This document shows, piece by piece, positions 16,877-26,327 of a DNA stretch of 45,839 nt; position 1 is the first letter of the stretch, and each line of letters begins with the position of its first letter. Under the pieces are notes generated by a model that was given only the letters and a program-made list of their open reading frames with translations, made no database searches and had not been told where the DNA came from. The DNA is from a virus. The translations under genes and the position numbers were made by a program. The stretch covers positions 1-45,839 of IMG/VR virus record IMGVR_UViG_3300005607_000019. One strand, given 5' to 3'.

Positions 16877-19800
16877 TCAGAGACGGAGATTGCCAAAGAT
16901 GTCCTGGCGGAACGACAGGATGTGCTTGTTGAGGGCAAGCTTGTTCACCGTGGGCCTGTTGGTGGGCACGCCCTCGATGTAGGGGAAAGACGACGTGCAC
17001 TCGAAGCTCAAGTTGCTGCTCCACGTGTTGGAGGGCTCCGTCAGCCGACCATCGGGGCTCAGGTACTTCACCGTGACGCACGACTCCTTGACGCCCTGCT
17101 GGAAGCTTGGGTCTGTCGGGCCGTTCTCTGGCGACTCGTAGTACTTCGTGTAGGGTCGCTGCTCGAGCATGTCGCGGAACTGACCGAAGCGTCCACGACG
17201 CCAGTAAGCCTTGCTGAACAACGGGAGACCGCTGGCGACACCGTACTTCCATCCCCGGATCTTCGGGCTGAACTTGAAGATGTTGTTGTCGGTGCCGTTG
17301 ATGCCGGTGCCGTTCGGGTGTGGACCCTCTTGGTCACGGAAGTCAGCATAGTGACCGGTGCCCAACAACGTCTGGGTTCCGTCGAAGTTCGTCCGCTGGA
17401 AGTAGGTGTTGCTGTCGCCGAAGCCGAACAGGGCACGGGAGATGTCATCGATGCCGGCGCTGCTCGTCGTAAAGTAGCCGTATGGGTTGAGACCGAACGT
17501 CTGGGCAGACGAGGTGACTGAGCTGGTCAACGGCGCCGGCGGGCCGACGGCCGCGTCTCCCAGCCAGGCGTTGCACGTGTCGCCTTGAGTGTAGACAAGC
17601 CCAAGGATCGGAACCTGGTACGGAAGGTAGAGCCAGAGCGGGTAACCGTAGAAGTACCCGACGAAGACCCAGTGGTAGGCTGTGTAGGAACCGACCACCG
17701 TCGAATCGACCGATGTTCCTTGCTGCACCGGGCCGAACATGAAACCGCTGACCGGAGTCGGTGGGATGGACTGGACGATTGGGTTGCCCGCGGGGATGTA
17801 GCCGTTGTTCGGCAGCAGAACCGCGGGCTGGTACAGGTACGTGGCGATCAATCCCTTGCTGACGCTGAGCTGCCTGTTGACACCCTGGTAGCGGGGCTCG
17901 AATGGGAACGCTTTGGTCCAGTTGGAGTTGATGAGCGGCGCCAGGCTCGCGCCCGCCGGGTTGTCAACCAGGACTGGCAGCTGGTAATCGAACCAGATCC
18001 AACCCAAGGGCTGTTGGGTCGGCGACGTGATGAGGCTCGACTGGCCGACCTGGCTGGAAGCGACGACGTTGACCTGTTGGGCGTTGCCGAAGGCACCGTA
18101 GCGGGTGACGAAGATGCCGCAGCCGTCAGCCGCGAAGGCCTGGTCGATGGCCGGCATCAATGAGTCCCAGTAGCGTTCTGAGTCGTCAATGAACTGAGAG
18201 ATGCGGTTGGTTCCAACCTGCTCTGTCCACGGCTGCGTCCGGTAAGCCTTGGAGTCGTTGATCTGCGCGTTGAACAGCGTCAGGTCGAGCGTGCCCGGGA
18301 CCGAGTTGTAGACGTTGATCGGCGGCAGCAACGATGCCGATGGGAACGGGTACGATGCGGTGATGCCGTTGACAACGTATTTGTCGTGGACAGGATCGCC
18401 GCTGCGAAGGTCAAAGAAGATCGACGCGCTGATTGTGGGTTCCAGAGAGCTGATGGCGCGGTAGCGCGAGCCCGTAGTGAACGACAGCTGACCGTTCTTC
18501 ACCATCGACGTCAGCATCGTTCCGATCATGACGTTGTCTGTGAAGCTGCCCGTGTACTCGAAACGATAGGCGGGCTCGAACTGGTCCAGGACCGGATCGG
18601 CACCAATGATTTCGTGGACGGTGTCGCTGGCCAGGGGCTGGTTCAACGTGTCGTGGTACTCAGCACCCCCTGCAACCTGGCTGCCGTACAACGTGACGTT
18701 GATTGCACCCGGCATCAACGTGATGTCGTGGGCAGAACCCGACAGTTGGGTACTCGACTGGGTGTACGTGAACGGACGTGCTTTGCTGATGCTGAGGACC
18801 AGGTGGTCGCCCGGCATCAAGAGGTATGGTGACGGGAAGTGGCTCTTCAGGGACACGATAGCTGTCGCGGTGAGTCCAGCGCCGCCGCTGACCTGCGTCA
18901 ACGCTTGCTGGATCTGCGCAGGCAACTGGTTCGCTTTGGCTGCCACGTACAACGGGTTGACTGTCGTCGTTCCAGTCGGATCGCTAGTGTTCTGCAACGT
19001 AGCGTATTCGTTACCCAGGATGGCTCGACCCGCCTGTTGGAAACCATCGCCAGCGCGACCGAACGAAGAGATGAAGTTGGTGACCAGCGTGAAGATGCTG
19101 TTGTTGTTGGAGACTCCCGTGCCCAGGTTCAGAATGGGTTGTGTCAACAACGTCGCCGCGCTGGCCTGATTCTGCGGTCCCGATCCACCGAACGACACTG
19201 CATAAGCAAGATCAGTACCAGCGACGCTTGTTGCTTGGGCCTGGACAGTAACGCTGCCCGTGAATGAGAGGTTCCTTGGAGCCGCAACGACGGCGCCGGC
19301 CGGGTTGGCGTAGTTGAGGAAACCAACTGGCCTGACCTGGAACGCCGTGGAAGTTGGAGAGAATGACGACATCACCACGCCCGACACGTAGTCCAACGTG
19401 TGGGTGATGGTACCCGTCATGATCAAGTCACGAAGCGATGTCTTGTTGATGAATTGCGAACCGTGAGACTGGCCTGATAGGCCTTGTTCCTGTAGGGGCA
19501 CGTGGCGCATCAGCGCCACGGTCAACGCCGGGCCACCGAAGTCGAACGGTACTGCGCCTCCGGCGAATGAACCGCCACCGATCGGGGCGAAGCACTGTGT
19601 TTTGTCAGCGAACCAGCCGGGCCCCACCGCGATTGGGATCTCGAACGTGGCCTTCTCGACAAGGAAAGGTTGGGTGATCGGGATGGTGAACGTTTCGTCG
19701 GCAGAGGGCGCGTACTTGTCGTTGACTCGGACGCTCTTTGCATAAGAACGTCCGATGTACTTGACAAGCTGCGTATTGTCGTACTGCTGGTAGAAGTTGG

Positions 19801-21547
19801 CATCCGTCTGCGCTTGGGCAACGCTGTCGGTGATGTGGGTCCCTGATGCGACCAGGTTACCCGTGGGTCCGAAGCCCCGAAAGTCTTCTGGGAACTGTGC
19901 TTGTGACAGGTACCTTTGGGGCGTCGACAGATCTCCACCACCAACAGCCGGCGGCGAAGAGGAGTAGTTGTCGAGCGCATAAGATGAGTTGGCGGGGACT
20001 TCCCAACACTTGTAGTGTTGGTTGTAGTAGTAGATCGCCGACTGGCTCCCAGGCATCTGGATCGAAGTGTCCAGTGGCAACTGGAACTTGATGTGCGTCT
20101 TGGACTTCAGTGGCTTGTCGAAGCCCGCACCAACCGCAGCGACCGAAGATCCTGTTGCATAGAACGAAGACGCCAACGTGGTCGGACTTTCTTCAGGCCG
20201 ACGGCTCTCGTTGAAAGCATCAGTGTAGGTGATGGGGCTCTCACCCAGGTACGGTTCAACGGCGCTCTTGGAGATAGAGCCCGTGACCAGCATGTCTCCA
20301 CTGAACAGGTTCTGCCGTTCGAGCGTTCCCGCCGCCGAGCCTCCAAAGAAACGTGGCAACGTCGTCGGATAGTTGACGATCAACGAAGAAGACGTTGCAT
20401 TGTATTGAGGTGAGCGACGATCGTCGTAGTAGCTAGCTCTGTTTCCTAGCCGGCTGTCTCCCGTACGAGCGATGGTGGGCAAAGTCAGCATGCCATCGCG
20501 CTGCTTGACGGCCAGACGAGGCAACACTTTCCGACGGTTCAGCGGCGGAGAAAACGTGAAGACGCTTCCACCGGTGTTGAGGCCGGGCCAGTACTGGTAT
20601 GGCGTCAAGTTGATCGTGTAGGCAGCCGTTGCGGGGTAGTCTTCGTTGCCCGGAGACAGGGAATCTGTGTAGTGCGGGTCGTAAACGTAACCACCGTAGA
20701 TGTACTCCTGGCGTGCACCATCGCGGTAGCCCAAGCCGATAGCGAAGTCGCGGAACCTGTTGGTGCCACCCGGCATGAAGATGCCGATCGTCGCGCCCTC
20801 AAAGCTGCCTTGGCCCACGCCCTGGAAGCTGGACGCGAGCGGGAGACCTGCACGGGTGGTGTAGCGGTACTCGATCGTCCCATTCTCATACAGGACGCAC
20901 TCGAACTTGATGACCGTCGAAGGAACCGAGTAGTTGCTGAGGGCGTTCCAACGGATGATGGTGCGGCGACCCTGGGGCGACCGTTTGTCGTACAGGACCC
21001 GAACACCGTATGCCCGTTCGTCCATGACGGTGGGCCGCGGTTCGAGACCGGTTGCGATGCGGTTGACCTTGTCTGCGCTCCAGGCTCCGCCCGCCATCTC
21101 GCTGTTGCCGAGCTGTGCTGCAGATGCCGCGATGTTCCGTAGGTCGTCAAACCACGGTGCCAACAGGACCGCGCTCGAAGTGAAGGTGGGTTTGATGAAC
21201 GGGTTCTGCCAGATCGCTCCCGACAAGCACTCAGATTGGGTCCACGTTCCAAGCGTCGGATCGACAAGGACCATGAAACCGTTGACGTTGGCGACGAAGT
21301 GCTTGTAGACGATGCCATCGAACTCGAAGTCGAACCCAATGGGTGTCGGGAACGATGAGCCATCATCGCACAGGCCCTGCCCGATCGTGAAGCCGGTGTA
21401 GTCAGGCGGTCCATTCAACAGCGTGAAATCGCTGTCTTTGAACGTGGTCAGGCCCGCGCTGGTGTCAACGACCCGCGTCAGGATGTAGTTCTCGAAACGC
21501 CGCGGGGGCGCTACACGAGCCTGGGGCGTGGTGCCTGAAGACGGCAT
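16877..21547 (-). CDS. Very large virion structural protein (1556 aa)
   Basis: A 1556-aa protein. Residues about 20-265 form a beta-sandwich that resembles nidogen (NIDO)-like extracellular domains: IGFDFEFDGIVYKHFVANVN, APWFDDL, IIRWNALSNYSV, KFECVLYENGTIEYRYTT and GATIGIFMPGG. The middle has FLVEKATFEIPIAVGPGWF and ALMRHVP. Around 915-1010 SPYLLMPGDHLVLSISKARP and HDITLMPGAINVTLYG form a segment typical of large myovirus tail proteins, and the last part is aromatic-rich (RTNFDGTQTLLGTGHYADFR, YTKYYESPENGP). There is no signal peptide and no enzyme motif. The start follows the upstream stop by one base and uses a GGAGGA in the last codons of that gene. Likely a baseplate-periphery or tail structural protein. 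Confidence 0.75.
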   Translation of the reverse strand: MPSSGTTPQARVAPPRRFENYILTRVVDTSAGLTTFKDSDFTLLNGPPDYTGFTIGQGLCDDGSSFPTPIGFDFEFDGIVYKHFVANVNGFMVLVDPTLGTWTQSECLSGAIWQNPFIKPTFTSSAVLLAPWFDDLRNIAASAAQLGNSEMAGGAWSADKVNRIATGLEPRPTVMDERAYGVRVLYDKRSPQGRRTIIRWNALSNYSVPSTVIKFECVLYENGTIEYRYTTRAGLPLASSFQGVGQGSFEGATIGIFMPGGTNRFRDFAIGLGYRDGARQEYIYGGYVYDPHYTDSLSPGNEDYPATAAYTINLTPYQYWPGLNTGGSVFTFSPPLNRRKVLPRLAVKQRDGMLTLPTIARTGDSRLGNRASYYDDRRSPQYNATSSSLIVNYPTTLPRFFGGSAAGTLERQNLFSGDMLVTGSISKSAVEPYLGESPITYTDAFNESRRPEESPTTLASSFYATGSSVAAVGAGFDKPLKSKTHIKFQLPLDTSIQMPGSQSAIYYYNQHYKCWEVPANSSYALDNYSSSPPAVGGGDLSTPQRYLSQAQFPEDFRGFGPTGNLVASGTHITDSVAQAQTDANFYQQYDNTQLVKYIGRSYAKSVRVNDKYAPSADETFTIPITQPFLVEKATFEIPIAVGPGWFADKTQCFAPIGGGSFAGGAVPFDFGGPALTVALMRHVPLQEQGLSGQSHGSQFINKTSLRDLIMTGTITHTLDYVSGVVMSSFSPTSTAFQVRPVGFLNYANPAGAVVAAPRNLSFTGSVTVQAQATSVAGTDLAYAVSFGGSGPQNQASAATLLTQPILNLGTGVSNNNSIFTLVTNFISSFGRAGDGFQQAGRAILGNEYATLQNTSDPTGTTTVNPLYVAAKANQLPAQIQQALTQVSGGAGLTATAIVSLKSHFPSPYLLMPGDHLVLSISKARPFTYTQSSTQLSGSAHDITLMPGAINVTLYGSQVAGGAEYHDTLNQPLASDTVHEIIGADPVLDQFEPAYRFEYTGSFTDNVMIGTMLTSMVKNGQLSFTTGSRYRAISSLEPTISASIFFDLRSGDPVHDKYVVNGITASYPFPSASLLPPINVYNSVPGTLDLTLFNAQINDSKAYRTQPWTEQVGTNRISQFIDDSERYWDSLMPAIDQAFAADGCGIFVTRYGAFGNAQQVNVVASSQVGQSSLITSPTQQPLGWIWFDYQLPVLVDNPAGASLAPLINSNWTKAFPFEPRYQGVNRQLSVSKGLIATYLYQPAVLLPNNGYIPAGNPIVQSIPPTPVSGFMFGPVQQGTSVDSTVVGSYTAYHWVFVGYFYGYPLWLYLPYQVPILGLVYTQGDTCNAWLGDAAVGPPAPLTSSVTSSAQTFGLNPYGYFTTSSAGIDDISRALFGFGDSNTYFQRTNFDGTQTLLGTGHYADFRDQEGPHPNGTGINGTDNNIFKFSPKIRGWKYGVASGLPLFSKAYWRRGRFGQFRDMLEQRPYTKYYESPENGPTDPSFQQGVKESCVTVKYLSPDGRLTEPSNTWSSNLSFECTSSFPYIEGVPTNRPTVNKLALNKHILSFRQDIFGNLRL

Positions 21548-21548
21548 G

Positions 21549-22586
21549 TCAGTACGTCATTCCTCCGAAAGCCAGCGAGTCTGTCCCGATGGCCGCGTTC
21601 CTATCATAATCCCACCCGCAGGGCGCGGAGACCTGGTCAAACCTGACGTAGTTATCCGTGTTGCCCTTCATGTGATCCATTGAATCGACTAGGATCGCGT
21701 CTTCGAATGTGTCGTTGGGTGTGTCGTTCCGGTTCAGCCGCTGGTCGACGAACGGGAGCAACGGGCTGCGTTCGAACCGGAAGAACCCATTCAGCGTAAA
21801 CCCAGTCGGGACGTCGATCGGGGTGAAGGCGCCTGAACCGACCCAAGAGCCAGAGTAGGGTTCTCCGCCCGTCCAAGACCCGCTGGCGTAGGTACCCGAG
21901 TGTTCAGTACCTGGGTTGATGATGTCAACCAGGTCTTGGTACGGCGTAGTGCCGTGGCCATAGGTGCGGTCGAAGTAGTCGACCGTCAGGATCCTGTCGC
22001 TGCCATTGAGGACGTCATCGTTGCCGCCGACCAACGAAGCACGTGGCTGGTGCGCCTCAAACGGTACGTTGATCGAAAAGAAAGCAACGACTTCACGGAT
22101 CGGGAAAGCCTCGATGATGCCGTTGAAGTTGAAGTTCTCAAGCTGGTCGTTGTTTCCCGTGATGATCGGGAACGTGATGATGTTGTACCACAGCGGCGAG
22201 TCCTGCTCCTGAGCTTTCAGGAACCGGACGGGGTCGAACAGATCGAGGTCAGCAAACCCTGGGTCTGGGAAGAAGTTCTTGTCTTGGCCGAAGACGTTCG
22301 GTTTCAGCTGGTGACCGGCGTCGCCCGACCAGATCTTCGCCAAGCCCGCATCGTACATTGCCTGGCGGTTCATCTCCACGCCTTGCGTCCAGGCGTATGA
22401 GCTTGACAGGTTGCTGAGCGATGTCTCTTGGTCGACCACCGAGGGCTTCTTGACGTTGAGGACGCGGGGTCCCTCGTCGAAGAAGGTGTTGTCAAGCACC
22501 GGCAGCGGTTGGAACACGGGCTGCGATGAGTTGACCACTGACAGCAACGATGATGAGACGACCGGGAGTGTGGTGACGGTTGCCAT
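21549..22586 (-). CDS. Virion structural protein, unknown (345 aa)
   Basis: A 345-aa protein with a low-complexity N-terminus (MATVTTLPVVSSSLLSVVNS) and a body rich in Asp, Asn, Phe and Pro (FGQDKNFFPDPGFADLDLFD, WYNIITFPIITGNNDQLENF, FSINVPFEAHQPRASLVGGN, GFFRFERSPLLPFVDQRLNR). It starts one base inside the stop of the 1236-aa gene (TGATG) with GAGGT as SD, and is followed after one base by the 1556-aa gene, so the three are co-translated. It probably links baseplate and fibre proteins; I do not recognise a named family. Confidence 0.65.
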   Translation of the reverse strand: MATVTTLPVVSSSLLSVVNSSQPVFQPLPVLDNTFFDEGPRVLNVKKPSVVDQETSLSNLSSSYAWTQGVEMNRQAMYDAGLAKIWSGDAGHQLKPNVFGQDKNFFPDPGFADLDLFDPVRFLKAQEQDSPLWYNIITFPIITGNNDQLENFNFNGIIEAFPIREVVAFFSINVPFEAHQPRASLVGGNDDVLNGSDRILTVDYFDRTYGHGTTPYQDLVDIINPGTEHSGTYASGSWTGGEPYSGSWVGSGAFTPIDVPTGFTLNGFFRFERSPLLPFVDQRLNRNDTPNDTFEDAILVDSMDHMKGNTDNYVRFDQVSAPCGWDYDRNAAIGTDSLAFGGMTY

Positions 22587-25500
22587 CAGTACCTCGTGAT
22601 GCTACCTGCGATCTGTTGCAACAACAGCGTCGCGTTGAGGTTGGTGCGGTTGTTGTCACCGACGTAGATCTGAGCCTGCGGTTCGTAGTTCATCTTATGG
22701 CGTTCAAGCATGTGCGACTCAACGGTGAAGTTGACGCCCTTGAAGTTCGTCTTGCGGGGGATCAGTTGCTGGACGAATTGACCGATGGTGTTGTCGAACC
22801 AACGGAAGAAGATCAGGAAGGCGTCGAAGTTGAGCTTGGCCTTGATGCGGTTGAAGTAGATGTCACGCATGTTCTCGATGACGGGGTAGTCCATCGAGTA
22901 CAGCAGGTCAGGATCTCCAAGTGCATTGTCCAGTGAGTCTAGCGTCGAGAAGATGGTGATGATGTCGCGGTTCAGGGCCTCGATCAACGAGAACTCCATG
23001 ATGAACCGTACATCATCAGTGGGCGTCTCGCTGGGAGGGACCTCGTAGACGGGAGCAAGCTGAGCCCAGGGAGTCTGTTCGACGAGGTCGAAGTTGAGGA
23101 AGGACCGGGCACGGACCTTGTTGTTGGTCGCTGCCTCGTCGAAGTACGGGTTGTAGAAGCTGAGGTCGAAGATCTCACCGACGACCGCTTCTTGGTTCGG
23201 GTCCCAACCCGAGCCCGACAGGTGGAGCCCGTTCTCGCTGAAATCGAGGAAGGTGATGCTGCCCGATACGTCTGCGGAGCGGTCATCCTGCTTCACCATG
23301 GAGTTCATGCGGAGTCGACCGAATGAGCCCACCTTGTTGTTGACGTAGTTCCAGTTCGCGGTTGGATCCTCGACGCCGACTGAGTTGTAGTTCCTGACGT
23401 GCTCCTTCCACTCGTCGAGGGTCAAAGCCTTCGACCAGAACCTGAAGTTGCTCATCCGGCCGCAGAAGTCAGTCACCCGAGCCTCATCAGGAATAATGGG
23501 CGGGCCACCAAGAGAAGCCGATGCGGTCGAACCGAGGAAGAAAACTCCAGAGGACCCGGTGGGCACGACCTGGCCACCGCCCGTGGCGAGCCAGGGACCG
23601 AAGACGTTGTTGGTGGTCGGGAACTTCCGGAAGACATTGTTGCCAACGTTCGTGTTTGAAGTCCGGAACCATGAGCCGGTCTGGAACAGCTGGACGATCT
23701 CACCGTTGTTCTGGTAGGCCAGCCGCAGGAAGTAGAACGACGACGATGGCGTGTTGTAAGGTAGGTTCTGCGGGTCGTCGCCCCGGATGCAGCCGAAGCT
23801 GACATTCCAGCGATCGCCGTTGAAGATGCCCAAGGGGGCGGGACCCGTGAAGACATTCGGGACCTGGGTGTCGATCTCCAAGCGGAGGACAGGCGAGTCA
23901 GCAAGCGAAGACGACGAGAAGTCGTTCGGCCTCATGTAGAGGACCAGCTTCGGTTGCACGCTGGACGACACTGCGATCAGGTTGGCGACGAGGCCTGCAC
24001 TGCTTTGGGCGTTGACATCGAAGCCGAACGGCGTTTGCAAGCCGAAGACGCCGTCGCCGAAGACCTCGTTCTGACCGCTGCCCGCCACGCAGATCCGCAC
24101 CAGCGACTGCGTCGCGCTGTGCATCGAACCGATGTCAGCTGGAGTGAACTTGACAATGCCTTCCCACGTCCAGGAACCCGACGTCAGCAGATCGTCGGTC
24201 AACGATGTGGTGCCGATGACCCGTCCCGTATTTGGGTCCTCAATGAACGTCCCGTTGGGCCCCGGCCAACCCGGTTCCACGCGTGTCTCCACCAGGAACG
24301 GTGAAGCGACGTACTGCGATCCGCCGCTGTCGCGCGAGCCGCTGAACCAGACCATCGTACCCGGTTCGACCTTGTTGTCACGGACGAACTGCAGCTGTTG
24401 GGTGGTGGGTCCACCCACCTCGCGCATTCGCAGGATGTTGTTGGGATCGATGCCCACCGCTCGCAGGAAGGCCTGGATGCTGTACTGGGTGCCCTTTGAC
24501 CGCAGAACGCTGGGCAGGTTCTTCAGGATGCGTCGCGTCAGGGTGTGCTGCACGTAACGCAGGGTGTTGACGTTGGTCGAGTAGTCATCGATGGTGACGT
24601 TCTCGCCACGCACGTACTGGTCGATGTCCGCGTCCTGGAACAGCGGCGGCATGTGGAAGCCGAAGTTGTTGATCAACGTGTTGAGGAAGACATCGGGCAC
24701 CGTGTCGGGTGCGACCTGGTCGCCGGTGTCGTAGTCGACCGTCCGGAGGCTGCTGAAGGCATCCAGGTGGAGCTTGATCTCATCAAAGAACCGAGCATAG
24801 ATGTACAGCAACGACACCAGGATCTGGGTGTTGCTCATCACGCCCTGGCCTGGGATGCCGTTGCCGCCGAACGGCGCTTGACCGTCTTCTACGTCCGATG
24901 TTCCGTCTTGCGCCGCACCTTCCAGCAGGTAATGTTGCGGGATCAGCTTGGTGATGAGGTTCGGGTTCTCTTGGTCATACAGGCTTGCGCTCGCCAACAG
25001 CCTCTCGTTCAGCGAGACGACGGGCGGGTAGGCCGGGAACAGGATTGGGCACGTCTCTTCACGTTCGCTGGTGAGTGGGTTCAGCGGGTCCAGCTGGGCG
25101 TTCTGTCGCTGAGTGAAGTTGAAGTTTGCGATCAGCGCGTGTAGGCTGTTACCGCTACCATCAAGGACGACGCTGTTGATGGTGTTGACCTGGTTGGTCC
25201 CATCCAACGACCCAGTGGGCTCGTTGAAGCGGTAGTACAAGACCAGGTCACTCGTTGAGTAGAGCGCCTTGCTAGCGTAGGCTGCCTGTTGCTGGGGCGT
25301 GCGGGCTGAGTGGAAGACCCGGAACTCGTCGATCGTTGCGTTCAACGTCTCGATGGGCTTGACTGTCGTCGACCCATACTGGAACGGGATACCAATGCCG
25401 ATCAGGAAGTTGCTGTCATCGATGGGCATGTCGCCCATCTCCTCTTGCGTCACCGATTCGGCAACAGGGATCGACAGCAGGAACGACTCGAGAAACGGCA

Positions 25501-26296
25501 AACCGTTGTCACGGTTGAGCTCGAAAGCAACGTGGTTGAACTGACCCTTGTTCAGGGTCACGGGGACCGTCATGTAGGTCGACCCCGAAGTGACGACGAA
25601 CATGGCATCGACAGAACCCGTTGACTGCGACGACGTCAGGTAGACGGTGAACCCAGACGTGCCCACGCCGTTGGTCCCCGACACCATCTGGCAGATGACC
25701 TGCACGTCGTTGGCAACCGGAGGCAGGTAGATCTGCATCTCGATCGTCAGTGACTGTGACCCCGTCGGGTTGAGGACCTGCTGGCCGGTCGACGTGTTCG
25801 CGTTTGTCACCAGCTCCGGGAACAGGGCACCGACCTTGTTCTGTACTGCGATCCAGGTGCCGGGCGCTTGGTCAGTCGTCGATGTTGAACCTGACGTCGG
25901 GACCCATCCGCTGATCGTCGAACGCTGGAACTGGAGCTCACCGTGGAACGTGGGGAACTGGTCGAAGACCCACTTGTCGAAGCCCGTCAGGTTGTCGAAG
26001 AAGACCTCGGTCTCCAACCTTGTCCCGTCAAACGGGAAACCGTTGATGATCTGGTCGAAGGACAGGTTGACCTTCGCCTCAGCCGACATGAAGAACGTGT
26101 GGTTCTGGAACTGCGACCAGTCGACGTTGAGCTGTTGCGTCGATTTGAGCGCATTGTACGCGGGATCGTACTGGAACGACGCCGATGATGCCGCGTTCGT
26201 GTCCGCGAGCGCCTCACCTGTCAGCACCAGGGGACGGCTTCCGGTCATGGCCGCCCTCAGGAAGGACGGGATGTAGGGGTTGACGGTGACGGGCAT
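22586..26296 (-). CDS. Baseplate/tail protein with two LamG-like domains (1236 aa)
   Basis: A 1236-aa protein with a LamG/concanavalin-like domain at about 180-330 (LTIEMQIYLPP, GQFNHVAFELNRDNGLPFLE, IDEFRVFHSARTPQQQAAY), a central region at about 490-640 (DEIKLHLDAFSSLRTVDYDT, TLTRRILKNLPSVLRSKGTQ, IQAFLRAVGIDPNNILRMRE) resembling the tail-protein core found in myovirus baseplate wedge proteins, and a second LamG-like domain at about 710-960 (WTWEGIVKF, VTDFCGRMSNFRFWSKALTL). The C-terminal 150 residues contain an alpha-helical segment with RWFDNTIGQFVQQLIPRKTN. It sits two genes after the gp6-like gene, the position of a wedge or tail-periphery component. Lectin domains imply glycan contact; the exact T4 equivalent is unclear. 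Confidence 0.78.
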   Translation of the reverse strand: MPVTVNPYIPSFLRAAMTGSRPLVLTGEALADTNAASSASFQYDPAYNALKSTQQLNVDWSQFQNHTFFMSAEAKVNLSFDQIINGFPFDGTRLETEVFFDNLTGFDKWVFDQFPTFHGELQFQRSTISGWVPTSGSTSTTDQAPGTWIAVQNKVGALFPELVTNANTSTGQQVLNPTGSQSLTIEMQIYLPPVANDVQVICQMVSGTNGVGTSGFTVYLTSSQSTGSVDAMFVVTSGSTYMTVPVTLNKGQFNHVAFELNRDNGLPFLESFLLSIPVAESVTQEEMGDMPIDDSNFLIGIGIPFQYGSTTVKPIETLNATIDEFRVFHSARTPQQQAAYASKALYSTSDLVLYYRFNEPTGSLDGTNQVNTINSVVLDGSGNSLHALIANFNFTQRQNAQLDPLNPLTSEREETCPILFPAYPPVVSLNERLLASASLYDQENPNLITKLIPQHYLLEGAAQDGTSDVEDGQAPFGGNGIPGQGVMSNTQILVSLLYIYARFFDEIKLHLDAFSSLRTVDYDTGDQVAPDTVPDVFLNTLINNFGFHMPPLFQDADIDQYVRGENVTIDDYSTNVNTLRYVQHTLTRRILKNLPSVLRSKGTQYSIQAFLRAVGIDPNNILRMREVGGPTTQQLQFVRDNKVEPGTMVWFSGSRDSGGSQYVASPFLVETRVEPGWPGPNGTFIEDPNTGRVIGTTSLTDDLLTSGSWTWEGIVKFTPADIGSMHSATQSLVRICVAGSGQNEVFGDGVFGLQTPFGFDVNAQSSAGLVANLIAVSSSVQPKLVLYMRPNDFSSSSLADSPVLRLEIDTQVPNVFTGPAPLGIFNGDRWNVSFGCIRGDDPQNLPYNTPSSSFYFLRLAYQNNGEIVQLFQTGSWFRTSNTNVGNNVFRKFPTTNNVFGPWLATGGGQVVPTGSSGVFFLGSTASASLGGPPIIPDEARVTDFCGRMSNFRFWSKALTLDEWKEHVRNYNSVGVEDPTANWNYVNNKVGSFGRLRMNSMVKQDDRSADVSGSITFLDFSENGLHLSGSGWDPNQEAVVGEIFDLSFYNPYFDEAATNNKVRARSFLNFDLVEQTPWAQLAPVYEVPPSETPTDDVRFIMEFSLIEALNRDIITIFSTLDSLDNALGDPDLLYSMDYPVIENMRDIYFNRIKAKLNFDAFLIFFRWFDNTIGQFVQQLIPRKTNFKGVNFTVESHMLERHKMNYEPQAQIYVGDNNRTNLNATLLLQQIAGSITRY

Positions 26297-26327
26297 CGGC
26301 TCAGGACCTGGCCTTACCTATCAGAAA